From contig NZ_LGEN01000015.1 in the NCBI RefSeq assembly GCF_001507855.1, forward strand, positions 1-64,000: a stretch of DNA of 64,000 nucleotides, written 5' to 3'. Positions within the stretch are counted from its first letter, which is position 1. The number at the start of each line of letters is the position of its first letter. The notes under the pieces are model-generated. The model did no database searches. It saw only the letters and a program-made list of their open reading frames with translations, and had not been told where the DNA came from. Below are positions 49,489 to 60,690 of this stretch, piece by piece. The DNA is from Halomonas sp. 54_146 (GTDB taxonomy: Bacteria > Pseudomonadota > Gammaproteobacteria > Pseudomonadales > Halomonadaceae). The position numbers and the translations under genes were made by a program.

Positions 49489-50829
49489 TTAGTCGTTGAG
49501 CGCGACGGCCGCTTCAACAAGCCCAGCAAGATTAAAGCGCTCAGGCAGCTTGCCCGCGACCGCTAGCTCAACGCGCTCGGCAATCGCATCTAGCGTGACT
49601 TTATCCAGCACTTCACCGGCAAAGGCGAGCGTTAGCAGGCCACGAGCGGTGGCTTCATCAATCCCGCGGGTACGCAGCGCGTAAATCGCCTCTTCGTCTA
49701 GCTGGCCTGTCGTGGTGCCGTGTGAGCACTTCACGTCATCGGCATAGATTTCAAGCTCAGGCTTGGCATCAATGTGGGCACGGTCCGACAGCAGCAGGTT
49801 TTGGTTGCTTTGGAAGCCTTCAATTTTCTGGCTATCGCGCTTCACATACACCTTGCCGTTAAACACACCGTGGGCACGGTCATCCAAAATGCCTTTGTAG
49901 TTCTCGTTGGAGAACGTCAGCGGCGCATTGTGGTTGACCTTGGTGTGGTTATCGACGTGCTGGCGACCCTGACCAAAGAACAGGCCATAAAAGTTGGTTT
50001 CTGCGCCTTGACCATTCAAATCGCTGATCAAGTCGTTACGCACTAAAGCGCCGCCCAAGCTCAGGTTGTAAGAGGTATAGCGCGTGTCACGGCCCTGCTC
50101 CACGTGAATGCTTGCCACGTGCATGTCACCCAGCGGCGCTTCTTGCAGCTTGTAGTGGGTGAGGATTGCACCACGGTCGAGCATTAACTCGGCTACTACG
50201 TTGGTAAAGTTAGCGGCTTCGCTTTCACCGGCGTAGTGCTCAATCAGCGTGGCTTCGCTGCGCCCGCCTGCTTCCACCAAAACGCGTGGATGGCTCATTA
50301 CCGGCTTACCGGCACGGGATAAAAACTGCAGCAAAATAGGCTTTTCGACTACCGTGCTCGGGGCGATGCGCACCACGGCGCCCTCTTCCATAAACGCGGT
50401 ATTGAGCGCTGAGAACGGCGAAAAATCGACGCCGGTTAAACGACCCAGCGGCCCACCCACGGCTTCGTGGTTGTCTGCCAGCGCCTTGGAAAGCGGCAGC
50501 ACCTGAACGCTTGACGGCAGTGCGTCAAGGTCAGAAAGCGCCGATGAGAACACGCCATCGACGAAGGTCAGGCGGTAAGCATCAATCGGCAGCGTTAGCG
50601 CGGCAGCGCTGGCCGGGGAAAACTCAGCGTTGTCGGCGAGCGCAAAATTGCCCTGAGCAATCGAGCGCACGTCGGTGTACTTCCACTCTTCATCGCGGCG
50701 CGTAGGAAAACCCAGCGCTTCAAAGCGAGCAGCGCCCGCCTGACGACGAGCAGCAACCCACGTAGGTTCAGCCTTGTACCGCTGGCTGCGCGCCTTCAAT
50801 GTGTCTAAAAAGGTTTGCGTATCGCTCAT
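49489..50829 (-). CDS. sufD: Fe-S scaffold subunit SufD
   Basis: This 446-residue protein has the SufB/D beta-helix core in its C-terminal half, with TNFYGLFFGQGRQHVDNHT, FNGKVYVKRDSQKIEGFQSN and DDVKCSHGTTTGQLDEEAIY, containing the conserved His and Cys. The N-terminus (ARRQAGAARFEALGFPTRRDEEWKYT region) is typical. It forms the SufBC2D scaffold. The start overlaps the sufC stop by 4 bp (ATGA). Confidence 0.95.
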   Translation of the reverse strand: MSDTQTFLDTLKARSQRYKAEPTWVAARRQAGAARFEALGFPTRRDEEWKYTDVRSIAQGNFALADNAEFSPASAAALTLPIDAYRLTFVDGVFSSALSDLDALPSSVQVLPLSKALADNHEAVGGPLGRLTGVDFSPFSALNTAFMEEGAVVRIAPSTVVEKPILLQFLSRAGKPVMSHPRVLVEAGGRSEATLIEHYAGESEAANFTNVVAELMLDRGAILTHYKLQEAPLGDMHVASIHVEQGRDTRYTSYNLSLGGALVRNDLISDLNGQGAETNFYGLFFGQGRQHVDNHTKVNHNAPLTFSNENYKGILDDRAHGVFNGKVYVKRDSQKIEGFQSNQNLLLSDRAHIDAKPELEIYADDVKCSHGTTTGQLDEEAIYALRTRGIDEATARGLLTLAFAGEVLDKVTLDAIAERVELAVAGKLPERFNLAGLVEAAVALND

Positions 50830-51575
50830 GCCACAGACTCCTCGATACCTTCGTACCCATTGGCTTCCAGCTGTTTGGCCAGCTCAGCGTCGCCGGTTTT
50901 GACAATACGGCCATCAACCAGCACGTGAACCTTGTCCGGCACGATGTAATCCAGCAGACGCTGGTAGTGAGTGACCAGCAAAATAGCGCGGTCTTCAGCG
51001 CGCAGGCTGTTTACGCCATCGGCGACCACTTTCATGGCGTCAATATCCAGGCCGGAATCGATCTCATCCAGCATGGCGAGTTTGGGCTGCAGCACCAGCA
51101 TTTGCAGAATCTCGTTGCGCTTTTTCTCGCCGCCGGAGAACCCTTCATTAACCGCGCGCTGCAGGAAGCTGGCGTCCATTTTCATAAAGCCGAGCTTCTC
51201 TTTCACCAGCTTCATAAACTCAGGCGCAGGCATTTCGCCTTCACCGCGTGCCACGCGCTGGGCATTAAGAGCTGCTTTCAGCAGGTAGACGTTTTTTACC
51301 CCTGGAATTTCCACCGGGTACTGGAACCCCAACAGCAAACCAGCCTGGGCGCGTTCTTCAATTTCCATTTCAAGCACGTCTTTACCTTCAAAGGTAACCG
51401 TGCCCTGAGTGACTTCGTAGCCATCCTTACCGGCGATCACCGCCGATAGCGTCGATTTACCCGCGCCGTTCGGCCCCATAATGGCGTGCACTTCACCTGC
51501 GTTAATCGTTAGGGTGAGGCCTTTAAGAATTTCATTGCCTTCGACGGTGACGTGTAAATCATTTACTTGCAACAT
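50826..51575 (-). CDS. sufC: Fe-S assembly ATPase SufC
   Basis: This 249-residue ABC-type ATPase energises the SufBC2D scaffold. Walker A is GPNGAGKST, the signature region is NEGFSGGEKKRNEI, and Walker B is LAMLDEIDSGLDIDA, where the Glu-Ile-Asp-Ser form is typical of SufC. The ATG at 51573-51575 follows AAGG with suitable spacing; an earlier in-frame start adds an unconserved segment. Confidence 0.96.
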   Translation of the reverse strand: MLQVNDLHVTVEGNEILKGLTLTINAGEVHAIMGPNGAGKSTLSAVIAGKDGYEVTQGTVTFEGKDVLEMEIEERAQAGLLLGFQYPVEIPGVKNVYLLKAALNAQRVARGEGEMPAPEFMKLVKEKLGFMKMDASFLQRAVNEGFSGGEKKRNEILQMLVLQPKLAMLDEIDSGLDIDAMKVVADGVNSLRAEDRAILLVTHYQRLLDYIVPDKVHVLVDGRIVKTGDAELAKQLEANGYEGIEESVA

Positions 51576-51647
51576 ATTGATTACCTTCTGATTCTGACGA
51601 GCCGCCACGGCGACACTGTTAAATTAAATAAACTAAACGGCTAACGA

Positions 51648-53090
51648 TTAACCCACCGCGCCTTCCAGGGTCACGTTGAGCAGCGCTTCGGCTTCCACAG
51701 CGAACTCCATCGGCAGCTCTTGGAAAACGTCTTTACAGAAACCGTTGACGATCATGCTGACCGCGTCTTCTTCAGAAATACCGCGGCTCTGGCAGTAGAA
51801 CAGCTGGTCTTCACCGATTTTTGACGTGGTCGCTTCGTGTTCGATGGTCGCTGTGCTATTGCCAATTTCCTGATAGGGGAAGGTGTGCGCACCGCACTTG
51901 TCGCCGATCAGCAGCGAATCGCACTGGGTAAAGTTACGCGCCCCTTTGGCACGCGGGCCGATTTTCACCAGGCCGCGATAGGACTGGTTACTTCTACCGG
52001 CCGAAATGCCTTTGGCGACGATATAAGAGCGTGTGCCTTCGCCAATATGAATCATCTTGGTGCCGGTATCGGCCTGCTGGCGGCCGTTGGTGACGGCGAC
52101 AGAGTAGAACTCGCCGATACTGTCTTTGCCGCGCAGTATGCAGGAAGGATACTTCCAGGTAATCGCCGAGCCGGTTTCCACTTGGGTCCAGCTGATACGC
52201 GAGCGCTCACCACGGCAGTCGCCGCGCTTGGTCACGAAGTTATAGATACCGCCAACGCCGTTCTCATCACCGGGGTACCAGTTCTGCACGGTGGAGTATT
52301 TGATATAGGCGTCATCTAGTGCGACAAGCTCGACCACCGCAGCGTGAAGCTGGTTTTCATCGCGCATGGGGGCGGTACAGCCTTCCAGGTAGGAAACCTG
52401 GGCACGGCTTTCGCAAATAATCAGCGTGCGCTCAAACTGGCCGGTGTTGGCCGCGTTAATGCGGAAGTAAGTGGACAGCTCCATCGGGCAAGTCACGCCT
52501 TCCGGCACGAATACAAAGGAGCCGTCGGTAAATACCGCTGAGTTCAGCGCGGCAAAGTAGTTATCCGCCACGGGAACCACGGTGCCCAAATACTGTTTGA
52601 TCAGCTCTGGGTAATCGCGAATCGCTTCAGAGATAGAGCAGAAAATAACGCCCGCTTCACCCAGCTGCTTTTTAAACGTGGTGGCAACAGAAACGGAGTC
52701 AAACACCGCATCGACCGCAACGCCTGCCAATGCAGCGCGTTCATGCAACGGGATGCCCAGCTTTTCATAGGTTTCCAGCAGCTTGGGGTCAACTTCGTCC
52801 AGGCTCTGCGGGCGGTCTTCCGGGCGTTTTGGCGCACTGAAATAGGAGATTGACTGGTAATCAATCGGCGGATAGTCAAGATGCGCCCAGGAAGGCGCTT
52901 CCATCTTCAGCCACTGGCGGTAGGCATCCAAGCGCCACTCCAGCATCCATTCCGGCTCGCCTTTCTTATTGGAAATAAAGGCGATGGTGTTTTCATCCAG
53001 GCCAGGTGGCAGGGTGTCGCTTTCAATATCGGTTACAAAGCCATCTTTGTATTCGCGACGAACCAACTGTTCCATTTCTTCGCTTGCCAT
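51648..53090 (-). CDS. sufB: Fe-S scaffold subunit SufB
   Basis: This 480-residue scaffold protein assembles the nascent cluster. It shows [60 protein letters not shown], and the C-terminal [20 protein letters not shown]. Cysteines in EGCTAP and the later SCILRG are candidates for sulfur transfer and cluster binding. The ATG at 53088-53090 has GGAGGG upstream; the ORF extends 36 bp further without a better site. Confidence 0.96.
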   Translation of the reverse strand: MASEEMEQLVRREYKDGFVTDIESDTLPPGLDENTIAFISNKKGEPEWMLEWRLDAYRQWLKMEAPSWAHLDYPPIDYQSISYFSAPKRPEDRPQSLDEVDPKLLETYEKLGIPLHERAALAGVAVDAVFDSVSVATTFKKQLGEAGVIFCSISEAIRDYPELIKQYLGTVVPVADNYFAALNSAVFTDGSFVFVPEGVTCPMELSTYFRINAANTGQFERTLIICESRAQVSYLEGCTAPMRDENQLHAAVVELVALDDAYIKYSTVQNWYPGDENGVGGIYNFVTKRGDCRGERSRISWTQVETGSAITWKYPSCILRGKDSIGEFYSVAVTNGRQQADTGTKMIHIGEGTRSYIVAKGISAGRSNQSYRGLVKIGPRAKGARNFTQCDSLLIGDKCGAHTFPYQEIGNSTATIEHEATTSKIGEDQLFYCQSRGISEEDAVSMIVNGFCKDVFQELPMEFAVEAEALLNVTLEGAVG

Positions 53091-53168
53091 GGTGATACCC
53101 TCCGGGCAGTTGGGTGGCGATCTCATCGCCTTTAATAAGAAATAAGGCCTGCTGTACTTGCGCCGCCG

Positions 53169-53633
53169 TTAGGCCCACGCCGCCGACAGGCTGATCGTTT
53201 GAATGGGCAATTGCACCGGCAGCTTAATCGGCGCTGTATCAGCTAAGTGCGCTAACGTCACGCTTTCTAGCAGCGTGCGCATTGCCAGTGAGACCCGCTG
53301 CCAGTTGTCCGCCACACCGCAGGTAGCGGCGAGCTCACAATCGCCCTCCGCTTGGCTGCACTCGGTCATGGCAACGGGCCCTTCAATGGCCGCGATAATA
53401 TCGGCGGCAGTAATTTGTGAGGCCGGCCGCGCCAGGCGATAACCGCCTTGAGCACCGCGCTGGGAGACCAACAGCCCCGCTCGCGCCAGCATCTTTAGCG
53501 TTTTACTTACCGTGGGGTGTGGCAACTGCACGGCTTCCGCCAGCTCAGCCGCTGCATGCGATGCCTGAGCATGACGGGCAATTTGCGCCATCACCACAGC
53601 GGCATAGTCTGTCAGCCGAGAAAGCTTGAGCAT
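53169..53633 (-). CDS. Rrf2-family SUF regulator
   Basis: This 154-residue regulator has an N-terminal winged HTH (LTDYAAVVMAQIA, LPHPTVSKTLKMLARAGLLV, QRGAQGGYRLARP) and three Cys in ECSQAEGDCELAATCG that likely hold a [2Fe-2S] cluster as in IscR. As the first gene of the suf operon it should sense cluster status and control sufBCDST. GGGGAG precedes the ATG. A 78-bp gap to sufB has no clear terminator. Confidence 0.92.
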   Translation of the reverse strand: MLKLSRLTDYAAVVMAQIARHAQASHAAAELAEAVQLPHPTVSKTLKMLARAGLLVSQRGAQGGYRLARPASQITAADIIAAIEGPVAMTECSQAEGDCELAATCGVADNWQRVSLAMRTLLESVTLAHLADTAPIKLPVQLPIQTISLSAAWA

Positions 53634-53714
53634 GGTGACTCCCCTTTATGTATGCAGTACGCAGCTAATCACCTAGCAGCCAGCCACATAGTTGCTGCTA
53701 GCTTGCTGCGTTAA

Positions 53715-53738
53715 TTGAGTACCATTTTAGTCCTGTAT
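53715..53738. promoter_or_regulatory. Candidate Rrf2/IscR-type site before the suf operon
   Basis: The stretch reads GAGTACCATTTTAGTC then CTGTAT, about 80-105 bp upstream of the regulator gene. Its right half resembles the AGTCnnnTAT half of type 1 IscR sites and the centre is AT-rich as expected; the left half is poor. Read by eye, it is only suggestive. Confidence 0.33.
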
Positions 53739-53821
53739 AAATTTGATGTGAAGCCCTAGATTAAAATGGTTAACAATTTATGCAAAATAACGGCATGTTC
53801 GCTGCCGTTAGCATCAAAAAC

Positions 53822-53838
53822 AACAATCATTATCATTT
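53822..53838. promoter_or_regulatory. Fur-like box in the suf upstream region
   Basis: AACAATCATTATCATTT contains AATCATTATC, one full half of the classical Fur box, with a degenerate second half. It lies in the 358-bp gap 53634-53991 between the suf regulator and a divergent small gene, 189 bp from the former. Iron control of suf operons is common, which lends some weight. Confidence 0.38.
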
Positions 53839-53991
53839 AAAAAAGCTATTGCACGCGCATAACGCTCGCCGAGCGCTTTACACCCGTTGGCGGCATCTGG
53901 TAGCTTCGATTTAAAAGTGATTTCGACTTAGAATTAGATGCTATCGTTATGAGTCGTTATGAATAGCGGTACGTTATGCGAGGATGACACG

Positions 53992-54195
53992 ATGGATTCT
54001 GCAGTAAATAACATGGTAGGCGCATCAATGGCGCTGCAGCAGGCTCAAGTAAGCCAGCAGGCGCAACTGAGCGTTTTTAAACAGGCATTAGATGGCAATG
54101 CATCACAAATTGCCGCGCTGATGGAAAGCGTTTCACTGGAACCACAGCTGGCCACAAGCGGAAGCATCGGTACGCAGATTAATACGACTGCCTAG
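53992..54195 (+). CDS. YjfB-like putative motility protein
   Basis: This 67-residue protein matches the short YjfB family: MVGASMALQQAQVSQQAQLSVFKQALDGN is one long amphipathic helix, followed by a Ser/Thr-rich tail. The family is called a putative motility protein on weak evidence. AGGA lies 7 bp before the ATG at 53992; an earlier in-frame start has no ribosome-binding site. It is monocistronic with a strong terminator downstream. Confidence 0.78.
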   Translation: MDSAVNNMVGASMALQQAQVSQQAQLSVFKQALDGNASQIAALMESVSLEPQLATSGSIGTQINTTA

Positions 54196-54261
54196 CACTT
54201 AATATGCGCCGTACTTAGCATACGTCATACTTAACATACGTAGCTGCGCCGGCAGATAAGC

Positions 54262-54299
54262 AAATAGCCCCCTGACTAACGCCAGGGGGCTATTTTTTT
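54262..54299 (+). terminator. Terminator after the YjfB-like gene
   Basis: AAATAGCCCCCT and AGGGGGCTATTT form a 12-bp stem with a 10-nt-plus loop, followed by TTTTTT. It lies between convergent genes and may also serve the minus-strand PhnA-like gene. Confidence 0.9.
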
Positions 54300-54362
54300 G
54301 ACTCACTGTTGCTGACTAGCAGACCTAACACTAGGCCTTCTTAACGCTAACTTTTATTAACA

Positions 54363-54704
54363 CTATACCTTCTTAACAAATTCGGATTTAAGCTTCATCG
54401 GGCCGATACCGTCAATTTTGCAGTCAATATCGTGGTCGCCATCTACCAAGCGGATGCTTTTTACTTTGGTGCCTACTTTAACCACCAGGGAACTGCCCTT
54501 CACCTTTAAATCTTTGATCACCGTGACGCTATCGCCGTCGGCCAACATATTGCCGTTGGCATCGCGTACGCCTGATGCGTCATCAGCGCCCGCGTCTTCT
54601 GCCACCTTTGACCATTCATGGCCACATTCTGGGCATACATATTGAAGCCCATCGTCATAAGTAAATTCAGAGGCACAGGTAGGACAGTTAGGTAAATCGC
54701 TCAT
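54363..54704 (-). CDS. PhnA/YjdM-like zinc-ribbon protein
   Basis: This 113-residue protein has an N-terminal zinc ribbon (CPTCASEF and CPECGHEW, residues 7-28) and a C-terminal SH3-like PhnA domain ([39 protein letters not shown]). It was first named for alkylphosphonate genes but its real function is unknown. No phosphonate genes are nearby. Confidence 0.9.
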   Translation of the reverse strand: MSDLPNCPTCASEFTYDDGLQYVCPECGHEWSKVAEDAGADDASGVRDANGNMLADGDSVTVIKDLKVKGSSLVVKVGTKVKSIRLVDGDHDIDCKIDGIGPMKLKSEFVKKV

Positions 54705-54793
54705 TAGAAGGCTCCATCACTTGGCTTAGATAAAGGGCTAATATAAAGGCTAAGAAAGCGATGGAGCCTACACGGGTTACGCAGAATGTCCAG

Positions 54794-55270
54794 TTAGCCG
54801 CGCTGATACGTACCGACTAAGCGATTCATACCGAGCAGATGCGGCTCTACCTCTTGAAGCAGCTCCGCCAGCGTAAGGCCTTCAGGCAGCGAGGTTTGGT
54901 GATCCAGCGCAAGCACCCAGAAGTAGTAAAGGTGAGTGCCATGCCCTTCAGGCGGCATCGGCCCACCGTAGCTATTATTGCCAAAATCATTCATCCCAGC
55001 GGTACCCGTCGCCGTTTTTTCAGTTAACTCCTGCAGGTCGCCGGGTAAGTTATAAAGCACCCAGTGGACAAAACCATAGCTGCCTTCTTTAACCAAAGGC
55101 GCGTCAGGGTCGTGGCATATTACCGCAAACCCTTTGGTTCCCGCGGGCGCATCTTGCCAAGCAAGTGCCGGCGAAACATCTTCACCTTCACCGGTATGTT
55201 TGGCTGGAATAGCCTGATGATTCGCAAACGCTGGGCTGGTAACGCTCATTGATGACAGTGCAAAGGCCAT
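54794..55270 (-). CDS. YbhB/YbcL family PEBP-like protein
   Basis: This 158-residue protein matches the bacterial phosphatidylethanolamine-binding/Raf-kinase-inhibitor-like family: GEDVSPALAWQDAPAGTKGFAVICHDPDAP, FVHWVLYNLPGD, YGGPMPPEGHGTHLYYFWVLALD. The Asp-Pro-Asp-Ala-Pro and Gly-His ligand pocket residues are present. The ligand is unknown. No signal peptide is seen, so it should be cytosolic. Confidence 0.9.
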   Translation of the reverse strand: MAFALSSMSVTSPAFANHQAIPAKHTGEGEDVSPALAWQDAPAGTKGFAVICHDPDAPLVKEGSYGFVHWVLYNLPGDLQELTEKTATGTAGMNDFGNNSYGGPMPPEGHGTHLYYFWVLALDHQTSLPEGLTLAELLQEVEPHLLGMNRLVGTYQRG

Positions 55271-55431
55271 GCTTTTCTCCTTAATTGATGAACGGCTCGT
55301 TTATGAATAACCTGTCTATGAATGACGACGACACTCAATGCTTCTGCAGCAGTGTGGCATTTTGAACGCCTGGTGCAACCTTGCAAATAGTGCAACCCTG
55401 CCAATATTCACTGCTCATTTAGGCCACCGCT

Positions 55432-55908
55432 ATGACATCTGAGTTCAAAAAACAGCTGCTGATTATTGCTCACGCCCCTTCAGAAAATACCCGCCTACTG
55501 CGTGATGCGGCATTCAGTGGCGCTAGTCACCCTGATCTTGAGCAGGTCAACTACGTGGTAAAAGCGCCCTTGGAAGCAGGCCCAGAAGATGTGCTTGCCT
55601 GCGACGCCATTCTGCTCGGCACCACGGAAAACCTGGGGTACATGAGCGGGGCTCTCAAGGACTTTTTCGACCGCTCGTACTACCCTGTTCTAGAAAAAAA
55701 GCAAGGGTTGCCCTGCGCGCTCTATATTCGTGCGGGCCACGATGGCACCGGCACCCAACGCGCGGTAGAAAGCATCGTGACGGGTTTACGCTGGCGATGG
55801 GTACAGCCGCCGCTCATTCTGCGCGGCGAGTGGCAACCCTCATTTGTGGATCAAGTAGAAGAACTCAGCATGACTTTAGCGTTCAGTGTGGAAAGTGGCA
55901 TAGCTTGA
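55432..55908 (+). CDS. Flavodoxin/NADPH-dependent FMN reductase family protein
   Basis: This 158-residue flavodoxin-fold protein has the FMN phosphate loop region LLIIAHAPSENTRLL, a DAILLGTTENLGYMSGALKDFFDRSYYP segment typical of NAD(P)H-dependent FMN reductases, and an ALYIRAGHDGTGTQRAVESI region. It probably binds FMN and transfers electrons; substrate is unknown. Its stop codon lies within the first units of a 16-bp tandem repeat. Confidence 0.82.
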   Translation: MTSEFKKQLLIIAHAPSENTRLLRDAAFSGASHPDLEQVNYVVKAPLEAGPEDVLACDAILLGTTENLGYMSGALKDFFDRSYYPVLEKKQGLPCALYIRAGHDGTGTQRAVESIVTGLRWRWVQPPLILRGEWQPSFVDQVEELSMTLAFSVESGIA

Positions 55909-55961
55909 AAGCGACATAGCTTGAAAGCGACATAGCTTGAAAGTGACATAGCTTGAAAGTG
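55898..55961 (+). repeat. Four tandem 16-bp repeats across a stop codon
   Basis: The unit ACATAGCTTGAAAGCG (with G/C change to AAAGTG in the last two copies) occurs four times. The first copy contains the TGA stop of the flavodoxin-like gene, so the repeat grew from the end of the coding sequence. The gap to 56091 has no other feature seen. Confidence 0.9.
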
Positions 55962-56091
55962 ATATTGTATAACCTCGCCTAGACTGCCTTACTGTAGATA
56001 AGCATTTCGTGCCAATTGTGCGATTGGAAGACTGCAGCGCCTTGCTTGCATTTACTGCTGTTCCTCAACGCACGTACATTAGGTAGCCATT

Positions 56092-57180
56092 ATGCATAAA
56101 GTCATTGCTTTCTATGATGATCGCGTGCTCGCTCACGAGCCCAACATTGATGCCGACTTTTTACCCCAGCGGATCGATAAGCGCATTCGCCACCTGCTCG
56201 CAGGGCTCCCCGTGCCGTGGAAATATCCTGAGCATCCAGGCCGCTTGGAAGCCATTAAGCAATTGCTTGAGCAAGCGCCGATTGAGGGTCTGCACATTGA
56301 AGGCGGCAAAGCGGCCACGCATGAGCAATTAGCACGGGTGCATACCACCTCTTATCTAAGCGATATTTTTAGCCTACGCGGGAAAAATGCCTGGCTGGAT
56401 GTAGATACCACAGCCGTCTCGCCAGGTAGCGTAGATGCCGCGGAAGTCGCCGCTGGAACGGCCATTGCCGCAGTAGAAGCGGTGATGGAAAAGCGTGCTA
56501 AGAGCGCCTTCGCGCTTGTACGACCGCCGGGACACCACGCAGAACCCGTTCGCGCCCGCGGCTTCTGCTTATTCAATAATGTCGCAGTCGCAGCGGCCCA
56601 TGCGCGTAGCGCGTTGGGTTGTGAAAGAGTATTGATCGTTGATTGGGACGCCCATCACGGCAACGGTACCCAGGATATTTTCTGGGCAGAACCCGACGTG
56701 ATGTTTTTCGATATTCACCGCGCCGCGCCCTTCTACCCGGGTTCTGGCCACCTTGAAGAAGTCGGCGCGGGCTTGGCTGAAGGCACCACCATTAATGTGC
56801 CGTTACCTGCCGGTGCCGGCGATGAGGCTTACCTCAAGGCGTTTCGCGACATTCTCGCCCCGGCGGCGGCGTGGTTTAAGCCTGATATTATTTTAGTCTC
56901 AGCGGGCTTTGACCCACACTGGCACGATTTAGCCCTCAACGTATCCTATGAAGGATTTGGCGCGCTAACAGGGTTCTTACAGCAACTGGCCGAACAGCAT
57001 TGCGACAGCCGTTTGGTGTTTGTATTAGAAGGCGGCTACAACTTGGAATCACTGGCCAACGGCACCAGAGCCGTGCTTGCCGTATTAGCAGGCAACACCG
57101 TGCCAGTACCCGACACCTGCGGCATTGCAGAAGTCCAAGCCGCTGCAGATTTCCACCGCACGGCTTTTCAATCTGAATAG
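56092..57180 (+). CDS. Histone-deacetylase-family protein
   Basis: This 362-residue arginase/deacetylase-fold enzyme has the zinc-site and catalytic motifs RPPGHHAEP (His-His), GFCLFNNVAVAA, VDWDAHHGNGTQDIF (Asp-x-His metal ligands), SAGFDPHWHD (second metal Asp) and VLEGGYNLE. Bacterial members deacetylate polyamines, acetoin-related compounds or proteins; the substrate cannot be told. A TAGGTAGCC lies before the ATG. Confidence 0.92.
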   Translation: MHKVIAFYDDRVLAHEPNIDADFLPQRIDKRIRHLLAGLPVPWKYPEHPGRLEAIKQLLEQAPIEGLHIEGGKAATHEQLARVHTTSYLSDIFSLRGKNAWLDVDTTAVSPGSVDAAEVAAGTAIAAVEAVMEKRAKSAFALVRPPGHHAEPVRARGFCLFNNVAVAAAHARSALGCERVLIVDWDAHHGNGTQDIFWAEPDVMFFDIHRAAPFYPGSGHLEEVGAGLAEGTTINVPLPAGAGDEAYLKAFRDILAPAAAWFKPDIILVSAGFDPHWHDLALNVSYEGFGALTGFLQQLAEQHCDSRLVFVLEGGYNLESLANGTRAVLAVLAGNTVPVPDTCGIAEVQAAADFHRTAFQSE

Positions 57181-57195
57181 TTGTTTTGCAAATAA

Positions 57196-57221
57196 AAACG
57201 GCACCTCGCAAGGTGCCGTTT
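57196..57221. terminator. Bidirectional terminator, HDAC-like gene / fadA
   Basis: AAACGGCACCT and AGGTGCCGTTT form an 11-bp stem with a CGCA loop between convergent genes; A- and T-rich flanks allow function in both directions. Confidence 0.85.
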
Positions 57222-57262
57222 CAGATTAATGCAAACTCTTTAACACTAACTGGGATAAGGCT

Positions 57263-58444
<1,182 letters not shown>

Positions 58445-58464
58445 TTATCTCCTATGAGTGGTGG

Positions 58465-60690
58465 TTAGGCCTGGGCGGCAGCGCTGTTGTCGTTGGAATC
58501 GTCGCTGGAACTGTCTTTGAAATTGGCGTTGGAATAGAAGCACTCGTTGTTCTGAGCCATCTGACGCAACTTATCGGTAGGTGCGTAAAGTGCGCCCAGC
58601 TCTTCAGCCAGCCCTTCCGCCAGTTTGACAAACTCGGCCACGCCCATGGCGTCGATGTAACGCAGTGCGCCACCGCGAAACGGCGGGAAGCCGATGCCAT
58701 AGATGAGTGCCATGTCAGCTTCAGCCGGCGTTGCCACAATGCCATCTTCCAAGCAGCGAACGGTCTCCAGGCACAGCGGCACCATCATGCGAGCAATAAT
58801 GTCTTCGTCAGAAAACGCTTTATGCTCTTTCACCACGTCTTTAACTAACGCGTAAGCGGCCTCATCGGTGACTTTCTTTGGCTTACCCTTCTTGTCTTCT
58901 TCGTAGGCGTAAAAGCCCTTAGCGTTCTTCTGGCCTAAACGGTCGTTGTCGTACATGACCTGAATGGCGGTTTTACCCTCGCGCGCCATGCGATCAGGGA
59001 AGCCTTCGGCCATTACGTCATTGGCGTGAACGGCGGTATCCAGACCGACCACGTCCAGCAAGTAGGCCGGGCCCATGGGCCAGCCAAATTTCTCCATCAC
59101 TTTATCAACGTGCTGGAAATCAGCGCCCTGCTCAACCAAGAAACTAAAGCCACCGAAATAGGGGAACAGCACGCGGTTGACCAAGAAGCCTGGGCAGTCG
59201 TTAACCACAATAGGCGTTTTTCCCATGGCGCGGGCATAGGCCACGGTGGCGGCAACGGCGGCATCCGAGGTTTTCTCGCCACGAATAACTTCCACCAGCG
59301 GCATACGGTGCACGGGGTTGAAGAAGTGCATACCGCAGAAGTTTTCAGGCCGCTTTAGGTTTTTCGCCAGGCGGTTGATGGAAATCGTCGAAGTGTTAGA
59401 GGTAAGAATGGTGTTTTCGCCCACCATGCCTTCCACTTCGGTGAGCACGGCGTCTTTAACGTTAGGGTTTTCAACCACGGCTTCGACGACCAGATCAACG
59501 TTGCCAAAATCACCGTAAGAGAGCGTCGGACGAATATTGGTCAGCTTCTCCGCCATTTGCTCGGTGGAAAGCTTTTTGCGCTCCACCTGTTTGGCAAATA
59601 GCTTACGGGCTTCTTTCAAGCCCAGCTCGATGGCGTCGTCTTTAATATCCTTCATCAGAATCGGCGTGCCTTTAGAGGCACTCTGATAAGCAATACCGCC
59701 GCCCATAATGCCCGCACCCAACACGGCGGTTTGTTTCACCGGCTGCGCCTGTTTCTCATACTTGCTGGCTTTTTTCTTGACCACTTGGTCGTTAAGGAAC
59801 AGGCCAACTAAGTTGAACGCTACGCTGCTTAGTGCCAGCTTGGCGAAGGCTTTGGCTTCAATGGCCTGAGCGCGGCTGCGCGTTTCGCCCGCCCCTTTCT
59901 GAATCACTTTGATCGATTCAACCGGCGCGGGATAGTGAGGACCCGCTTTGCCGGCAACAAAGCCTTTGGCGGTTTCAAAGGCCATCATTTGCTCAATCGG
60001 GTTGAGCTTCAGCGGGCTGGTCTTTTCAGCGCGGCGGGCTTGGTAATCCAACTCACCGGCGTTGGCACGGTCAAGAATATCCAGCGCGGCTTCTTCTAAC
60101 TGCTCGGCTGTCACCACCGCATCGACAGCGCCCACTTTCAGCGCGGCATCGGCGCGGTTCTCAGTGCCACCGGCAATCCACTCGATGGCATTATCAGCAC
60201 CGATAATGCGCGGCAGGCGCACACAGCCACCCCAACCGGGCAGAATGCCGAGCTTGGTTTCTGGCAGGCCGATCTTGGCTTTTTCAGCCATCACGCGAAA
60301 ATCGGTGGTCAGCAATACCTCGCAGCCGCCCCCCAGCGCCAAACCATTGATCGCCGTTACCGTGGGGAACGGCAGGTCTTCAATGGCGTTGAAAATATCG
60401 TGTACCTTGAGGTTCATCTCAACCAGATACGCTTCGCCTTTATCGAAGAGGCTGTGAAACTCGGTGATATCGGCACCCACGATAAACACATCTTTGCCGC
60501 TGGCGATGACTAAGCCTTTTAAACCGTTTTCGGCTTGAATAGCGTCGACTGCTTCGCCCAGCTCTGCAACCACGGCGCTTGAGAGCTTGTTAACGGACTC
60601 GCCTTTCAAATCGAAAGTGAGCATTGCGATGTCATTGCCATTCGGGGTGTCACGACGTGCCACCGTGATAGCGTTGCCTTGGTAGATCAT
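58465..60690 (-). CDS. fadB: Fatty acid oxidation complex alpha subunit
   Basis: This 741-residue multifunctional enzyme has an N-terminal enoyl-CoA hydratase domain (about 1-190, with [19 protein letters not shown]) and a C-terminal 3-hydroxyacyl-CoA dehydrogenase ([54 protein letters not shown]). The ATG at 60688-60690 gives the usual FadB start [10 protein letters not shown]; the reading frame runs 51 codons further upstream without family similarity. The C-terminus has an unusual Asp/Ser/Asn-rich tail. Confidence 0.96.
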   Translation of the reverse strand: MIYQGNAITVARRDTPNGNDIAMLTFDLKGESVNKLSSAVVAELGEAVDAIQAENGLKGLVIASGKDVFIVGADITEFHSLFDKGEAYLVEMNLKVHDIFNAIEDLPFPTVTAINGLALGGGCEVLLTTDFRVMAEKAKIGLPETKLGILPGWGGCVRLPRIIGADNAIEWIAGGTENRADAALKVGAVDAVVTAEQLEEAALDILDRANAGELDYQARRAEKTSPLKLNPIEQMMAFETAKGFVAGKAGPHYPAPVESIKVIQKGAGETRSRAQAIEAKAFAKLALSSVAFNLVGLFLNDQVVKKKASKYEKQAQPVKQTAVLGAGIMGGGIAYQSASKGTPILMKDIKDDAIELGLKEARKLFAKQVERKKLSTEQMAEKLTNIRPTLSYGDFGNVDLVVEAVVENPNVKDAVLTEVEGMVGENTILTSNTSTISINRLAKNLKRPENFCGMHFFNPVHRMPLVEVIRGEKTSDAAVAATVAYARAMGKTPIVVNDCPGFLVNRVLFPYFGGFSFLVEQGADFQHVDKVMEKFGWPMGPAYLLDVVGLDTAVHANDVMAEGFPDRMAREGKTAIQVMYDNDRLGQKNAKGFYAYEEDKKGKPKKVTDEAAYALVKDVVKEHKAFSDEDIIARMMVPLCLETVRCLEDGIVATPAEADMALIYGIGFPPFRGGALRYIDAMGVAEFVKLAEGLAEELGALYAPTDKLRQMAQNNECFYSNANFKDSSSDDSNDNSAAAQA

